Shown: positions 24,352-33,746 of the stretch, in pieces
Layout of the letters: each line of letters begins with the position of its first letter
How positions within the stretch are numbered: position 1 is the first letter of the stretch
DNA from: Bacillota bacterium
GTDB lineage: Bacteria > Bacillota > Clostridia > Christensenellales > Aristaeellaceae
Reading direction: 5' to 3'
Assembly: GCA_023435435.1 (NCBI GenBank)
Contig: JAEYRW010000103.1
Coordinates: 1-64,000 of the forward strand
Length of the DNA: 64,000 nucleotides
Notes under the pieces: model-generated
What the model saw: the letters and a program-made list of their open reading frames with translations, nothing else
What the model was told of the DNA's origin: nothing
Database searches by the model: none
Translations under genes and position numbers: made by a program

Positions 24352-24378
24352 GAACCAGATTGGCATGCGCGAAAGAAG

Positions 24379-26193
24379 GTGATTCCCCTGGTTCTGTCTC
24401 ATCGGAAATACACAGTTTGGGACATTGTCACATTGTCGTTCCGCAGCGCGCCGTGGGCGGCCGGCGTACTGACCCTGCTCAAGATCGGCGAAGGCCTCGT
24501 CCCCACGCTCACCATTCTCGCCACCGCATCCTTCGTCGACACGGCAATCTCGGTGGCGGGCGGCGCGGCGCGCATGGCGCAAATCTGGCTGCCGCTTGCC
24601 TGGGTGGTGCTGCTTGTGGCGTACAACTGGGTTCAGGACAGCACGGCGGGCATGGCGCGGGACAGACTTTTGCAGGGCGTGCGCCTCAACTACCGCGCGG
24701 CGCTTTTGGACAAACGGGCGCGCCTCGCCTTCCGGAACATTGAAAATCAGGATGCCTGGGATCTCATTGAGCGCGTGTTCAAGGAGCCAGAGATCGCCGT
24801 CACAAACGGCATGGCGGAGGTTCTCGCGGCGCTGACGGTGGTCATGCGCGTGGCGGGCCTTCTGTCGGTGCTTTTGTTTCAGGTATGGTGGTCGGCGCCC
24901 GTCATCCTGTTGATCTCCATCCCCCTTTTCTATCTGGCGATGAAGGCCGGGCGGGTCATCTACGACGCCGAACGCGAAACCAGCCGCATGGACCGGCGCG
25001 CCAACTACCTGTTTGAGGTGCTTACCAGCCGCGAGGCGGCGGACGAGCGGACGCTGTTCGGCTATACGGACGAATTGGACGCAACGTTTTACCAGACGTG
25101 GACAAAAAGCAGCCGCATCAAGCTCAAAACGGAACTGAAGGGCCTTCTGCGCACGCGCGTGGGCGGCGTCATCACTTCCTGCATCTCCATCTTCATCTCG
25201 CTGGTGCTCCTTCAGCCGGTTCTGAGCGGAAGAATCACCATCGGAATCTTCATCGGCCTCATCAACGCGGTGTTCCGGCTGGTGGGCACGATGACCTGGC
25301 AGCTCAGCTTCCTGACCAAGTGGCTGACCATCCGCCACGAATACATGAAGGATCTGGCCGCGTTTCTGGCGCTGGAGGAAACGGAGGGCGCCACGGATCT
25401 GCCCAGGAAAGAAACGGCGGCCTTCCAGTCGCTGGAGCTGCGGAACGTCTCCTTCTCTTACCCGGGCACGGAAAAGCCCATCTTTGCGGGGCTGTCCATG
25501 CGCATCGACGCGGGACGGCACTATGCGTTTGTCGGAATCAACGGTTCCGGGAAGACGACGCTCACAAAACTCATTTCCGCTCTGTATACCAATTACGAGG
25601 GCGAAATTCTGCTCAACGGGCGCTCCCTGCGGGATTGCCCGCTTTCCGAAATCAAGGCAATGATCTCACAGGTACACCAGGACTTTGCCCGCTACGCGGT
25701 GAGCCTGGAGGACAACATCGCTCTCGGGAACGCCAACGCCCTCGAGGCGGGCGTGCGCGAGGTGGACGACGCCATCGATCAGGCGGGCCTGCGCCCGGCC
25801 GTCGACGCGCTGCCCCACGGGAAGAAAACGCCCCTCGGGAAGCTGCACGCGGGCGGACAGGACCTGTCGGGCGGCGAGTGGCAGCGCCTCGCCATGGCGC
25901 GCGCGCTGGCGAGTCCCGCGCCGCTGCGCATTCTCGACGAGCCCACGGCCGCCCTCGATCCCCTGAGCGAAAGCAGGCTCTACGAGCAGTTTGAAAAGAT
26001 GAGCGCGGGCAAGACCACCATCTTCATCAGCCACCGGCTGGGCTCCACCATGCTCGCGGACGAAATCTTCGTCCTGGGCGAAGGCAGGGTGCTCGAATCC
26101 GGCTCCCACAAACAACTGATGCGCGAAGGCGGCCTGTACGCCAGAATGTACGAAAGCCAGCGGAGCTGGTACCGGGAGGAGGCGCGCGCATGA
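24379..26193 (+). CDS. ABC exporter half-transporter (permease-ATPase), pair B first gene
   Basis: The protein is about 604 residues: exporter membrane domain (about 20-330), then ATPase with Walker A GINGSGKTT, signature LSGGEWQRLAMARAL, Walker B LRILDEPTAALDP and H-loop FISHRLGS. The start is doubtful. GTG 24379 is embedded in AGAAGGTGATT, which itself looks like the ribosome site; in that case translation would begin at CTG 24388 (LVLSHRK), a rare start codon. It overlaps the next gene by 4 bp (ATGA) and should form a heterodimer with it. The substrate is unknown. Confidence 0.87.
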   Translation: MIPLVLSHRKYTVWDIVTLSFRSAPWAAGVLTLLKIGEGLVPTLTILATASFVDTAISVAGGAARMAQIWLPLAWVVLLVAYNWVQDSTAGMARDRLLQGVRLNYRAALLDKRARLAFRNIENQDAWDLIERVFKEPEIAVTNGMAEVLAALTVVMRVAGLLSVLLFQVWWSAPVILLISIPLFYLAMKAGRVIYDAERETSRMDRRANYLFEVLTSREAADERTLFGYTDELDATFYQTWTKSSRIKLKTELKGLLRTRVGGVITSCISIFISLVLLQPVLSGRITIGIFIGLINAVFRLVGTMTWQLSFLTKWLTIRHEYMKDLAAFLALEETEGATDLPRKETAAFQSLELRNVSFSYPGTEKPIFAGLSMRIDAGRHYAFVGINGSGKTTLTKLISALYTNYEGEILLNGRSLRDCPLSEIKAMISQVHQDFARYAVSLEDNIALGNANALEAGVREVDDAIDQAGLRPAVDALPHGKKTPLGKLHAGGQDLSGGEWQRLAMARALASPAPLRILDEPTAALDPLSESRLYEQFEKMSAGKTTIFISHRLGSTMLADEIFVLGEGRVLESGSHKQLMREGGLYARMYESQRSWYREEARA

Positions 26194-27968
26194 AACAAAG
26201 GAGCACACGCAAAACATCCTACGTGAAGCTGATGGCGCGGGGATACCGAATTCTGCTGCGCAAAGACCGCGCCCTTTCTCTGGCCGTGATGCTGATTCTG
26301 CTCCCCTACGCGGCCGCGGAGGTCCTCGGTACCTTGAGCATGCAGTGGCTTATTGACGGCGTGTCCCAGGCCGCGAAGGGACTGACCGGCGTGGGAACCG
26401 CCGTGTGGTTCACGTCTCTGGCGGGCCTCGTCAGTATTTTGCAGCTGATCATCAACAGCGTCAACAACTACCTTTCCCTTTCCTACGGCCAGCGCAAGGG
26501 CGGCAGACTCCGCTCCCTTTTAAACCGGAAGGCGGGGCGCATCGAGCCCGCGGCCTGGGAGGATCCCGGTCACCTGGACGCCATCAACAAGGCGCAGGAG
26601 GGCATCGGCGAGCTGGTCGGCATGTACCAGTCCGTCAACTGGGTCGTCGCGTTTTACATCCCCTACTTCCTGTTCATGGGCTTTTACCTTTACAGCCTGA
26701 AGCCCATGCTCCTGGTGGCACTGATTCTGATCTTCGTGCCGGTGATCCTGGGCCAGCTGGTACGCGCGGCGACATTCGCGCGGCTGGAGGATGACGTTGC
26801 CCCCGTCCGCCGCGCCTATGAATATTACGAACGCTGCATCGGCGACCGGGAATTTTTCAAGGAGACCCGGATGCTCGGCGCGTTTTCTTACTTCCACAGG
26901 CTCTACCGCGACGCGCTCAGACTGCTCAACCGCCACGAGTGGCGCGCGGAGCTGCGCACGCGGCTCGTGACCCTGACGCTGTACGTGCTGACGCTCATCG
27001 GATACGTAGGCATCCTTTTCATGCTCTGCGTGTATCTGACCCGGGGCGAAATTTCCGTGGGCGCGTTTGCCGCCGTGTTTTCCTCCATCGGGACCATGTT
27101 CTGGCAGACCAGCGACCTGGTGGAATACACGCTGGGCGAAATGGCGAAGGGCTCGGGCAAGCTGCGCAACCTTTTCGCCTTCCTCGACTTGCCCGAGCGG
27201 GACGCGCAGGGAGAGCCGCGCCCGGGGGACATCGCCCTCACGGATGCCAGCTTCCGCTATCCCGGCACCGAAAAGGACGCCCTGCGCGAACTGACCTTGA
27301 CCGTTCGGCCCGGTGAAACCATCGCCATCGTGGGCGAAAACGGCGCGGGCAAGACAACCCTTGTGCGCCTCCTGATGGGTCTTTTGCTCCCCACGCGGGG
27401 AAGCGCCACCATCGGCGGCGTTCCCACGTCGGGCATTCGTCCCGCGTCCCTTTACGAAGGCGCGTCCGCCGTCTTTCAGCGGTTCCAGCGCTACAAGCTC
27501 TCGCTGCGCGACAACGTGCGCGTGAGCCACATCGGCAGAAACGACGACGACGCGCTGCGCGCGTCCCTTGAAAAGGCGGACGTCGACCTCGGGGACGGAA
27601 GTTATCCCGATGGCATCGAAACCATGCTCTCGCGCGAGTTCGACGGCGTCGACCTCTCGGGCGGACAGTGGCAGCGCGTGGCCATCGCAAAGGGATTCTA
27701 CCGGCTGCACGACACCATCGTCCTCGACGAGCCCACAGCCGCCATCGATCCTTTGGAGGAGACGCGGCTGTACGAAAAGTTCGTGGAGCTTTCGCGCGCG
27801 CACACGGCCATCATCGTCACCCACCGCCTGGGCTCGGCAAAAATCGCCGACCGCATCGTCGTCATGAAGGACGGACGGATCGACGACATCGGCACACAAC
27901 CGGAATTGATGGCGAAAAACGGCTATTACGCCGAAATGTACCGCGCACAGATGAAATGGTACCAGTAG
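26190..27968 (+). CDS. ABC exporter half-transporter (permease-ATPase), pair B second gene
   Basis: The 592-residue partner has a membrane domain (about 20-320) and an ATPase with Walker A GENGAGKTT, signature LSGGQWQRVAIAKGF, Walker B TIVLDEPTAAIDP and H-loop VTHRLGS. The Walker B Glu is present, so both sites of the heterodimer look catalytic. Within the ATPase, AVFQRFQRYKLSLRDNVRVS is the Q-loop region. The architecture parallels pair A at 8.7-12.4 kb. The convergent mannose-6-phosphate isomerase gene ends 10 bp away, with no clear terminator between them. Confidence 0.88.
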   Translation: MKQRSTRKTSYVKLMARGYRILLRKDRALSLAVMLILLPYAAAEVLGTLSMQWLIDGVSQAAKGLTGVGTAVWFTSLAGLVSILQLIINSVNNYLSLSYGQRKGGRLRSLLNRKAGRIEPAAWEDPGHLDAINKAQEGIGELVGMYQSVNWVVAFYIPYFLFMGFYLYSLKPMLLVALILIFVPVILGQLVRAATFARLEDDVAPVRRAYEYYERCIGDREFFKETRMLGAFSYFHRLYRDALRLLNRHEWRAELRTRLVTLTLYVLTLIGYVGILFMLCVYLTRGEISVGAFAAVFSSIGTMFWQTSDLVEYTLGEMAKGSGKLRNLFAFLDLPERDAQGEPRPGDIALTDASFRYPGTEKDALRELTLTVRPGETIAIVGENGAGKTTLVRLLMGLLLPTRGSATIGGVPTSGIRPASLYEGASAVFQRFQRYKLSLRDNVRVSHIGRNDDDALRASLEKADVDLGDGSYPDGIETMLSREFDGVDLSGGQWQRVAIAKGFYRLHDTIVLDEPTAAIDPLEETRLYEKFVELSRAHTAIIVTHRLGSAKIADRIVVMKDGRIDDIGTQPELMAKNGYYAEMYRAQMKWYQ

Positions 27969-27978
27969 CGGGCCCCCG

Positions 27979-29703
27979 TCAGCCGCGCACGGAGGCGGCG
28001 ATATACATGACCCTTTCGCCGTCCGGGGCGGCGAGCACAAAGTCGCCCGCGCCGGCGGGAATGATGAACGTCTCCGCGTAATGGATTTCCTGCGGGGAAA
28101 AGCTGCCGTCCGCGCTTCTGATGAGCCCGCGCGCACCGTCCACAAGGTTTACGACCGTCACGCCGTCCTCGGCGGAGACGGTCTTTTCACCCGTCACGGT
28201 GTAGCGGCGGGTTTCGATGAATTCGTAGCGGTGAAGCCCCGTTCGCTCGGTTTTTGCGCCCGTCTCCTCGGAAAGCACCTCGGCACGGTGAACGAGCTCC
28301 CGCTCGACCCATTGGGTATCCCGATCGAACTGAATGTTGCGCATGCCGTGCGCGATGTGCACCGGACGCGGACGCCCGTCGAGGCCGAGCCTGTCCCAGT
28401 CCCAGAGCTTGAACGTGAAGATGTAGGGCGTTGCGCTGATTTCCAGCACCAGCGCGTCCTTGCCCGAACAGTGCACGGTGCCCGCCGGGATGAGCACGTG
28501 ATCGTGCTTCTTGACGGGGATTTTGTTGACAAATTGCGCGGCGTCGAAGCCTTCCCCCGCCTGCGCGCGTTCGAGGGCCTCCCGCAGCTTTTCCGGGCTT
28601 GCGTGCTCCTTCACGCCCAGGTACACGCAGCTTTCCTCCCCGGCGTCGAGGATGTAATAGCTTTCGTCCTGGGTGTAGTGCATGCCGAACGTCTCCTGAA
28701 TGTAGCCCGTGAGCGGGTGCACCTGGAGGGACAGATTGCCGCCCTCGAACGTGTCGAGAAGATCAAACCGGATGGGAAATTCCGCGCCGAAGCGCCCGTA
28801 CACCCGCCCGCCCAGCAGCGCCTCCGGGAATGCCTTCACAAGGTCCATGGCGGGAAACACAACCTCGTCCCCGTCAAAATCGAATTTCAGCGCGTTTTCC
28901 TCCGGCACGCCGTCGAACGACCAGCCGTAATTGTCAGCCGCGTCCAGCCCCAAGGCGCGCTTCATCCACTGACCGCCCCACACGCTGGGATCGTAGTACG
29001 GCTGCATGCGGAAGGGCTTGTGCGCGGCCTGGGAAAGCGCGCCGAAAAACGCCTCTCCGGAAAGGCAGCGCAGGGCGTCCGGCCGGTTGGCGTCCACCCA
29101 GACGGCGACATTTCGCATGATTTCGACTTTGTGCCTGTCGGCAAGCCGCCACTCCACAAAAAAGCCCGCCTTGTATTTGGTCAGCTGGGGCGCGGCCGCG
29201 TCGTCAAACAGCCACGTTCCCGCGCCCTTGCGGAAGCGCAGCTGAATCTCCCATCGGGTTACGTCAAAATACCAGATTTCGTCCGCGTCGTGACACAGAA
29301 GCGCCGCGCCCACGCCCACGACGCACACGGGCCGACCCCCTGCCGCCCCAATGTTCGCGCCCAGGGTTTTCAGCTTTTCCGCGTCGAAGCATGCCTCGAG
29401 CCGCCGGGTGGTCATGACACCGAACACCCGGTCGTCGGTGAGGTTGTCCCGGAACATTCCATCGATGTCCGCCTGCGGAAGCCGCGCCGCGTCCGCGTCG
29501 ACGACGTCCGCGCCCACCGATTGGGCCAGCCGCACCGCGTCCGCCTTGTCAACCCCCGGATAGAGAACGAACGCGAACAAGCGCCCCCCCGCCGCGACGG
29601 ACGCCCGGAGCCTTTCCGTGCAGTCCCCCACCGCGCCCGGATAGCCTTCGACTCTTATTTGGGGATCAAGATCGAAATTCCCGTAATTCGGATATTTGTG
29701 CAT
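27979..29703 (-). CDS. Class I mannose-6-phosphate isomerase with N-terminal kinase-like domain
   Basis: The 574-residue protein has a C-terminal cupin-type isomerase (from about residue 240) with metal ligands in NLSLQVHPLTGY (Gln and His), YTQDESYYIL (Glu) and PAGTVHCSGKDALVLEIS (His). These are the zinc site of type I phosphomannose isomerase, which converts mannose 6-phosphate to fructose 6-phosphate. The extra 230 N-terminal residues (IWYFDVTRWEIQLRFRKG, TKYKAGFFVEWRLADRHK) recall uridine-kinase-like folds but show no Walker A motif. It is the last gene of the mannoside operon, 2 bp after the GntR gene. Confidence 0.88.
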   Translation of the reverse strand: MHKYPNYGNFDLDPQIRVEGYPGAVGDCTERLRASVAAGGRLFAFVLYPGVDKADAVRLAQSVGADVVDADAARLPQADIDGMFRDNLTDDRVFGVMTTRRLEACFDAEKLKTLGANIGAAGGRPVCVVGVGAALLCHDADEIWYFDVTRWEIQLRFRKGAGTWLFDDAAAPQLTKYKAGFFVEWRLADRHKVEIMRNVAVWVDANRPDALRCLSGEAFFGALSQAAHKPFRMQPYYDPSVWGGQWMKRALGLDAADNYGWSFDGVPEENALKFDFDGDEVVFPAMDLVKAFPEALLGGRVYGRFGAEFPIRFDLLDTFEGGNLSLQVHPLTGYIQETFGMHYTQDESYYILDAGEESCVYLGVKEHASPEKLREALERAQAGEGFDAAQFVNKIPVKKHDHVLIPAGTVHCSGKDALVLEISATPYIFTFKLWDWDRLGLDGRPRPVHIAHGMRNIQFDRDTQWVERELVHRAEVLSEETGAKTERTGLHRYEFIETRRYTVTGEKTVSAEDGVTVVNLVDGARGLIRSADGSFSPQEIHYAETFIIPAGAGDFVLAAPDGERVMYIAASVRG

Positions 29704-29705
29704 GG

Positions 29706-30425
29706 TCACAGCCTCATCCTGTACTTGTATTTGTCGCCGGGATAGTAGCAAACGCTGTATTCGATGGCCGCACCCTCCCGGTCGTAGGTGACGCGCGTGC
29801 GCTTGAATGTGGGAAAGCCGCCCGCCACGCCAAGCTGTTTTGCCACCGTGCCTTCCGCAAGCGTTGCCTCCAATACGTCTTCCCCCCGCGCAACGAGGAC
29901 GCCGCACTTCTCCCGCAAAAAAGCGTACAGGGAATCGGCATACAGGGACGGGTCGAGGGGAAGATCCGTGCGGGGAAGCCATGTGACCGAGTAGACGAGG
30001 GGCTTCCCGTTGGCACAGCGCAGGCGTGTAAGCTCGTAAACCTGCGTCCCCGCGGCCACCTTCAGCGCCGCGGCAACGGGGCCGAGGGCCACCGTCTTTT
30101 TGATCTCGCACAGGGCGGTGGACATGGCGATGCCGTGGGCGGCCATTTCCTCCGTGAAGCTCACGACGCCCTTGACGTCCTCCTCGATCTTCCCGAATGT
30201 CACCACGGTGCCGATGCCCCGCATCTTTTCAACGTACCCCTTGTGCGCCAGCTCTCCAATGGCGAGGCGCACCGTCATTCGGCTCACGCCGTACGCGCTT
30301 TCCAGCTGTTTTTCGCTGGGGATCGCCGCGCCCGCGCCGTATTCACCGCTTTCGATCATATCCCCGATTTCCCGCGCGATCTGCTGATAAATGGGCGGCG
30401 CACCCCTGCCCTTGTCAATGGCCAT
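29706..30425 (-). CDS. GntR/HutC-family regulator with UTRA ligand domain
   Basis: The 239-residue regulator has an N-terminal GntR winged helix (residues 8-75; IYQQIARE, SEKQLESAYGVSRMTVRLAI, YVEKMRGIGTVV) and a UTRA effector domain (about 95-235). Proteins of this subfamily bind phosphorylated sugars. Here the most likely effector is mannose or mannose 6-phosphate made by the operon's own enzymes, and the likely target is the palindrome at 33723-33734. Its start overlaps the ROK kinase gene by 11 bp and it lies within the operon it probably controls. Confidence 0.9.
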   Translation of the reverse strand: MAIDKGRGAPPIYQQIAREIGDMIESGEYGAGAAIPSEKQLESAYGVSRMTVRLAIGELAHKGYVEKMRGIGTVVTFGKIEEDVKGVVSFTEEMAAHGIAMSTALCEIKKTVALGPVAAALKVAAGTQVYELTRLRCANGKPLVYSVTWLPRTDLPLDPSLYADSLYAFLREKCGVLVARGEDVLEATLAEGTVAKQLGVAGGFPTFKRTRVTYDREGAAIEYSVCYYPGDKYKYRMRL

Positions 30426-31251
30426 TTACATTCCTCCCGGCAAGTCCTTTGAAGATGAGCGCGGAGGTGTCCTCCGCGACGATGAGCTCCGCCCGGGCAC
30501 TTCCAAGAAGCGCGGCGAGAGGCCCCTGGAACAGGGCGGCGGATTTCGAAATGCCGCCGCCCAGCACAAACGCGTCCGGCCGGAAGCGCGCCACCACGCT
30601 CGCCATGGCGGCGCGCAGCCGCGCCCCGAATTCCGCGTAGACCGCGCGTCCTTCGGGACGCGCGCTCAATTCCAGCGGCGAAAGTCCGCCGCCCAGCTCG
30701 GTCAGCCCGCGCACGGACAGAAAATCGTCGATCCGCCCGCCCAGAAACGGGAGTGGATACACCCATCCGCCGGGGGGTATGCCCTCCGATTCGTCGGCGG
30801 AGATCTTCCCGCCGATGGAGAACGCCGAGCCCGCGCCGGTGCCCAGGCAGAGGAAGACCGCGCGCCCGGCGAGACCATATTTTTCGATGGCGCCCAGGGC
30901 GAACGCCTCCACGTCGTTCAGAAACAGCCACCCGGTTCCGGGCGGGACGTCCAGCGCGTCGGGCAGGCGCACGCCGTAAAGTGCCTCGTACTTGGCAAGC
31001 CCGGTCAAAAGCGGCGCGCCCCGCACATAATCGAACGGCCCGGGGAACGCCATGCGCACCGTCGGAAGCGCGACGCCCGGCGCGGCGTCCAACGTTTCAC
31101 GGATGATGCGGGAGAAGTGGCGAAGGAGCGCGTCCCTCCCTTCCCCCGCCCGGGACGGATACACCCGCGCGGGGGTTATGCGCCCCGCCTCGTCGCAAAG
31201 AGCCGCCTTGATGCCCGTGCCGCCGACGTCCAGCAGAACGCTTGTCTTCAT
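30415..31251 (-). CDS. ROK-family sugar kinase, probable mannokinase
   Basis: The 278-residue actin-like kinase begins SVLLDVGGTGIKAALCDEAG (phosphate 1 loop). FLNDVEAFALGAIEKYG carries the catalytic Asp in the position of the ROK motif ENDA, here LNDVEAF. AVFLCLGTGAGSAFSIGG is the phosphate 2 loop, and DAFVLGGGISKS is the adenosine loop. The usual zinc-binding Cys cluster of ROK proteins (CxCGxxGC) is absent, and a PGGWVYP stretch takes its place. Between GH38 and phosphomannose isomerase genes, mannose is the obvious substrate. It overlaps the GH38 gene by 4 bp. Confidence 0.85.
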   Translation of the reverse strand: MKTSVLLDVGGTGIKAALCDEAGRITPARVYPSRAGEGRDALLRHFSRIIRETLDAAPGVALPTVRMAFPGPFDYVRGAPLLTGLAKYEALYGVRLPDALDVPPGTGWLFLNDVEAFALGAIEKYGLAGRAVFLCLGTGAGSAFSIGGKISADESEGIPPGGWVYPLPFLGGRIDDFLSVRGLTELGGGLSPLELSARPEGRAVYAEFGARLRAAMASVVARFRPDAFVLGGGISKSAALFQGPLAALLGSARAELIVAEDTSALIFKGLAGRNVNGH

Positions 31252-33695
31252 CCCACCGTCATCCCAATCAGCCCCTCGTTCATCGCCTGCATGCGCTGCG
31301 CCTGCCGTTCCGGCGCGTCCGGCTCCGCGAGGAGCAGCGCGTAGGAGAATTCATGGAACCCGCCCAGGTCTGCCTTGAAGTTGGTTTCCCAATAATTGTT
31401 CATGACCCAGGAGTACGCCTCACCACGGTTGAGGCTTTCGTTTTTCCCGTCGCACAGCTCGACCGCCTTCGCCCCGCGCGGCCCGAACGAGACAAGCGGC
31501 GCGTCCTTGATGGCGATCAAAAGGTCGCTGTCCGCGCCCCTTCGCAGGATGCCGTTCTGCAGCAGGTAGAAGTCCTGGCAGGTGTCGGGAAGCTGGTCGA
31601 CGCCGGGACGCATCACGCAGCCCGTCTTGTCGATGTACGTCTCGCCGTCCGATTGGAAGGGCAGGGCGACATACACGTTTTCCGGGTCCCACACGCTCTT
31701 TTTGTGCAGACACACCCGCGCCTCGATGGCGGGCAGGCACTTGTGAATCGTGAGATAAACGAGGTAGAATTCCGCGCCCTCCATTTCGTAGGTCAGCTTC
31801 GCCGTCACGCTCACCTCGCCCGATTCGACGATTGTGACGTCCGCAAGCTTCGCCGCGCTTCTCTTTGTCCCGATGGCGGCGCGGTTTCTGCCCATGCGGC
31901 GGCGCACCTCCGTCTGGGGCAGCGCGCCCGCCGGCGTCACCTCGTAGATTCCGGTGAACGCGCCTTCCGCGTCCGGCATGACAAGCTCCCTGCCCGTCCT
32001 TTTCTCGACGATGGACTTCACACCCTTCCCGGATGAGAATTCCACCCGGAAAAAGGGCGTCTCCACAAGGAAGGGCGTTTCGAGCCCGCCGGAGCCTGTT
32101 TGAATGTCCATGACGCCCTCCGCGCCGATGTGCGCATGGTTCAGGATGGTGTGCCCGTTTTCTTTGACGACTTCAAGCTTCACCGTCCGCGCCTCCCCCG
32201 CCGCCATGTCCACGAACGCCGCGATTTCAAACGCCCGGGCGATGCGCCGCCCCTGGCAGGGGATGCGCGCGCCGGTCCCTTCATCCGTCAATATGAGCCG
32301 CGCCGCCTGATCGAACCGGATGCCCGCCGGATACTCCCAGTATTCGACGTAGAGCCTGACGGTTCCCGCAAAGCGGAAGGGATGCGGGTTGACGATCCGG
32401 TAGCGCTGTTCCCGCCCGGCGGAGATGGAGACCTCGCCCATCCCGGCGAGGATGGCGTCGAGGTTTTCCGCGATCAGCGTGTTGGCGTTGATGGCGTAGG
32501 CATCCTTCTTCTTTTCGAGGGACACCACCAGCGAATCCCACGGCTCCGAAACCGACGACGAATAGCCCCAGGTATGCTCCGCGTAGAGCATGATGTTCTC
32601 CGCCGCCCGTTCCGCGAGAGCGGGGTCCCCCAGCGTGCCGTCCGGATCGAGCTTGCGGGAGAGGTCGAGCTTGCGCTGGGCCTCCCGGCAGAGCTTCACC
32701 GCGCCGGGCGTCGAGCCCACTCCGTCCGCCCACCAGTCCGTAAAGTCGCCTTCGCAGGTGGGAATCTCGACGTCCGAGGCGCGCACGGCGCGAAAGAAAT
32801 CGTCGAGGGTCGCCATTTCCGCCTCGACGCGGCCGCCGAAGAGTTCGTTTACCTCACGGAGGCGCTTTGCGATCCCGGCGCTGGGCGGCGCGTTGTCCGT
32901 AATGGTGCCGGAAACGAGGGCGGGCACGAAATCGAAGGGATAACCCTCGCGCTCGAGGTTTTCCAAATAGCGCGTCAGCCGCTTTTTGGCAGCGTCCAAC
33001 TCCTCCCCATGGGTCGCCGCCGCGTCGGTGGTGAGAATTTTCCCCGCCGCCATGTCGGCGCGCACGTCGTCAAAGAGCATGTAGGCGTTGTCCGCGTGGG
33101 GCGCGAGAAACAGCTCGTTTCCGAAGTGGTAATGCTCGCCCACCCACGTGAGCACCGTGCCGCCCCGAGGCCCCTTCCAGTAAAAGGGCATCTGCTTTTT
33201 GTAGAGCGGGAACATGCCGTGATGCGGGTGCAGCGCGCAATAGAGGTTTTCGATCCCGGCGCCGGTCAGCGCGTCCGGATAACCCCACGCGTAACCGTTG
33301 ATGTCCGCAGACATGCCGGATTTAATCGCGACGCCAATTTTGTCGCCGTAGGCCTTTGCCTTCATTGTGCGGCTCTTAAGCACGTCAAAGTCCACAAGCT
33401 CCGTCATGTTGAGGTAATTGCCGGACAGACCGATTTCACCCGACCGCACGTAACCCTCGAACTTGCGCTTCCGGTCGTCCGTCGCGCGCTGATAAAAATT
33501 CTCAACCTGCCACTGGTTTTCGATCTGCCACTTGAAGCCTTCGCGGCCTGGCAGCTTCCCCGCGTGGATGTCGTCCAGAATCTCCATCGCCTGGGCAATG
33601 AAGTCCGCGTGGTACCGCTTGAGCTTCTCCTGCCGCTCGGTATAGCCGATGTCTGTGTGGGAATGATGGATGACCAGCAGCTTCCAGTTTTTCAT
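31248..33695 (-). CDS. GH38 alpha-mannosidase
   Basis: The 815-residue glycoside hydrolase family 38 protein is cytoplasmic, with no signal peptide. The N-terminal catalytic barrel has HHSHTDIGYTERQEKL (zinc-binding His and Asp), then the nucleophile region KSGMSADINGYAWGYPDAL and HPHHGMFPLYKKQMPFYW. The central and C-terminal beta domains follow the family length. It releases mannose from mannosides or phosphomannosides, which the kinase and isomerase encoded downstream take into glycolysis. It is the first gene of the operon, with a near-consensus promoter and a palindromic operator upstream. Confidence 0.92.
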   Translation of the reverse strand: MKNWKLLVIHHSHTDIGYTERQEKLKRYHADFIAQAMEILDDIHAGKLPGREGFKWQIENQWQVENFYQRATDDRKRKFEGYVRSGEIGLSGNYLNMTELVDFDVLKSRTMKAKAYGDKIGVAIKSGMSADINGYAWGYPDALTGAGIENLYCALHPHHGMFPLYKKQMPFYWKGPRGGTVLTWVGEHYHFGNELFLAPHADNAYMLFDDVRADMAAGKILTTDAAATHGEELDAAKKRLTRYLENLEREGYPFDFVPALVSGTITDNAPPSAGIAKRLREVNELFGGRVEAEMATLDDFFRAVRASDVEIPTCEGDFTDWWADGVGSTPGAVKLCREAQRKLDLSRKLDPDGTLGDPALAERAAENIMLYAEHTWGYSSSVSEPWDSLVVSLEKKKDAYAINANTLIAENLDAILAGMGEVSISAGREQRYRIVNPHPFRFAGTVRLYVEYWEYPAGIRFDQAARLILTDEGTGARIPCQGRRIARAFEIAAFVDMAAGEARTVKLEVVKENGHTILNHAHIGAEGVMDIQTGSGGLETPFLVETPFFRVEFSSGKGVKSIVEKRTGRELVMPDAEGAFTGIYEVTPAGALPQTEVRRRMGRNRAAIGTKRSAAKLADVTIVESGEVSVTAKLTYEMEGAEFYLVYLTIHKCLPAIEARVCLHKKSVWDPENVYVALPFQSDGETYIDKTGCVMRPGVDQLPDTCQDFYLLQNGILRRGADSDLLIAIKDAPLVSFGPRGAKAVELCDGKNESLNRGEAYSWVMNNYWETNFKADLGGFHEFSYALLLAEPDAPERQAQRMQAMNEGLIGMTVG

Positions 33696-33722
33696 ACGCC
33701 CCGCCCCTGCCTATCATAATGA

Positions 33723-33734
33723 TATAACGTTATA
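33723..33734. promoter_or_regulatory. Palindromic operator of the mannoside operon
   Basis: A perfect 12-bp palindrome tataacgttata lies within the wider gatataacgttataac. It sits at about +6 to +17 of the predicted transcript, and the half-site GTTATA suits a GntR/HutC-type repressor such as the one encoded in the operon. Confidence 0.6.
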
Positions 33735-33746
33735 ACCTTTATGAGC

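Noticed and set aside
24379..27968. Bacteriocin export system
   Set aside because: No C39 peptidase domain, double-glycine leader peptide or modification enzyme gene is near either exporter pair.
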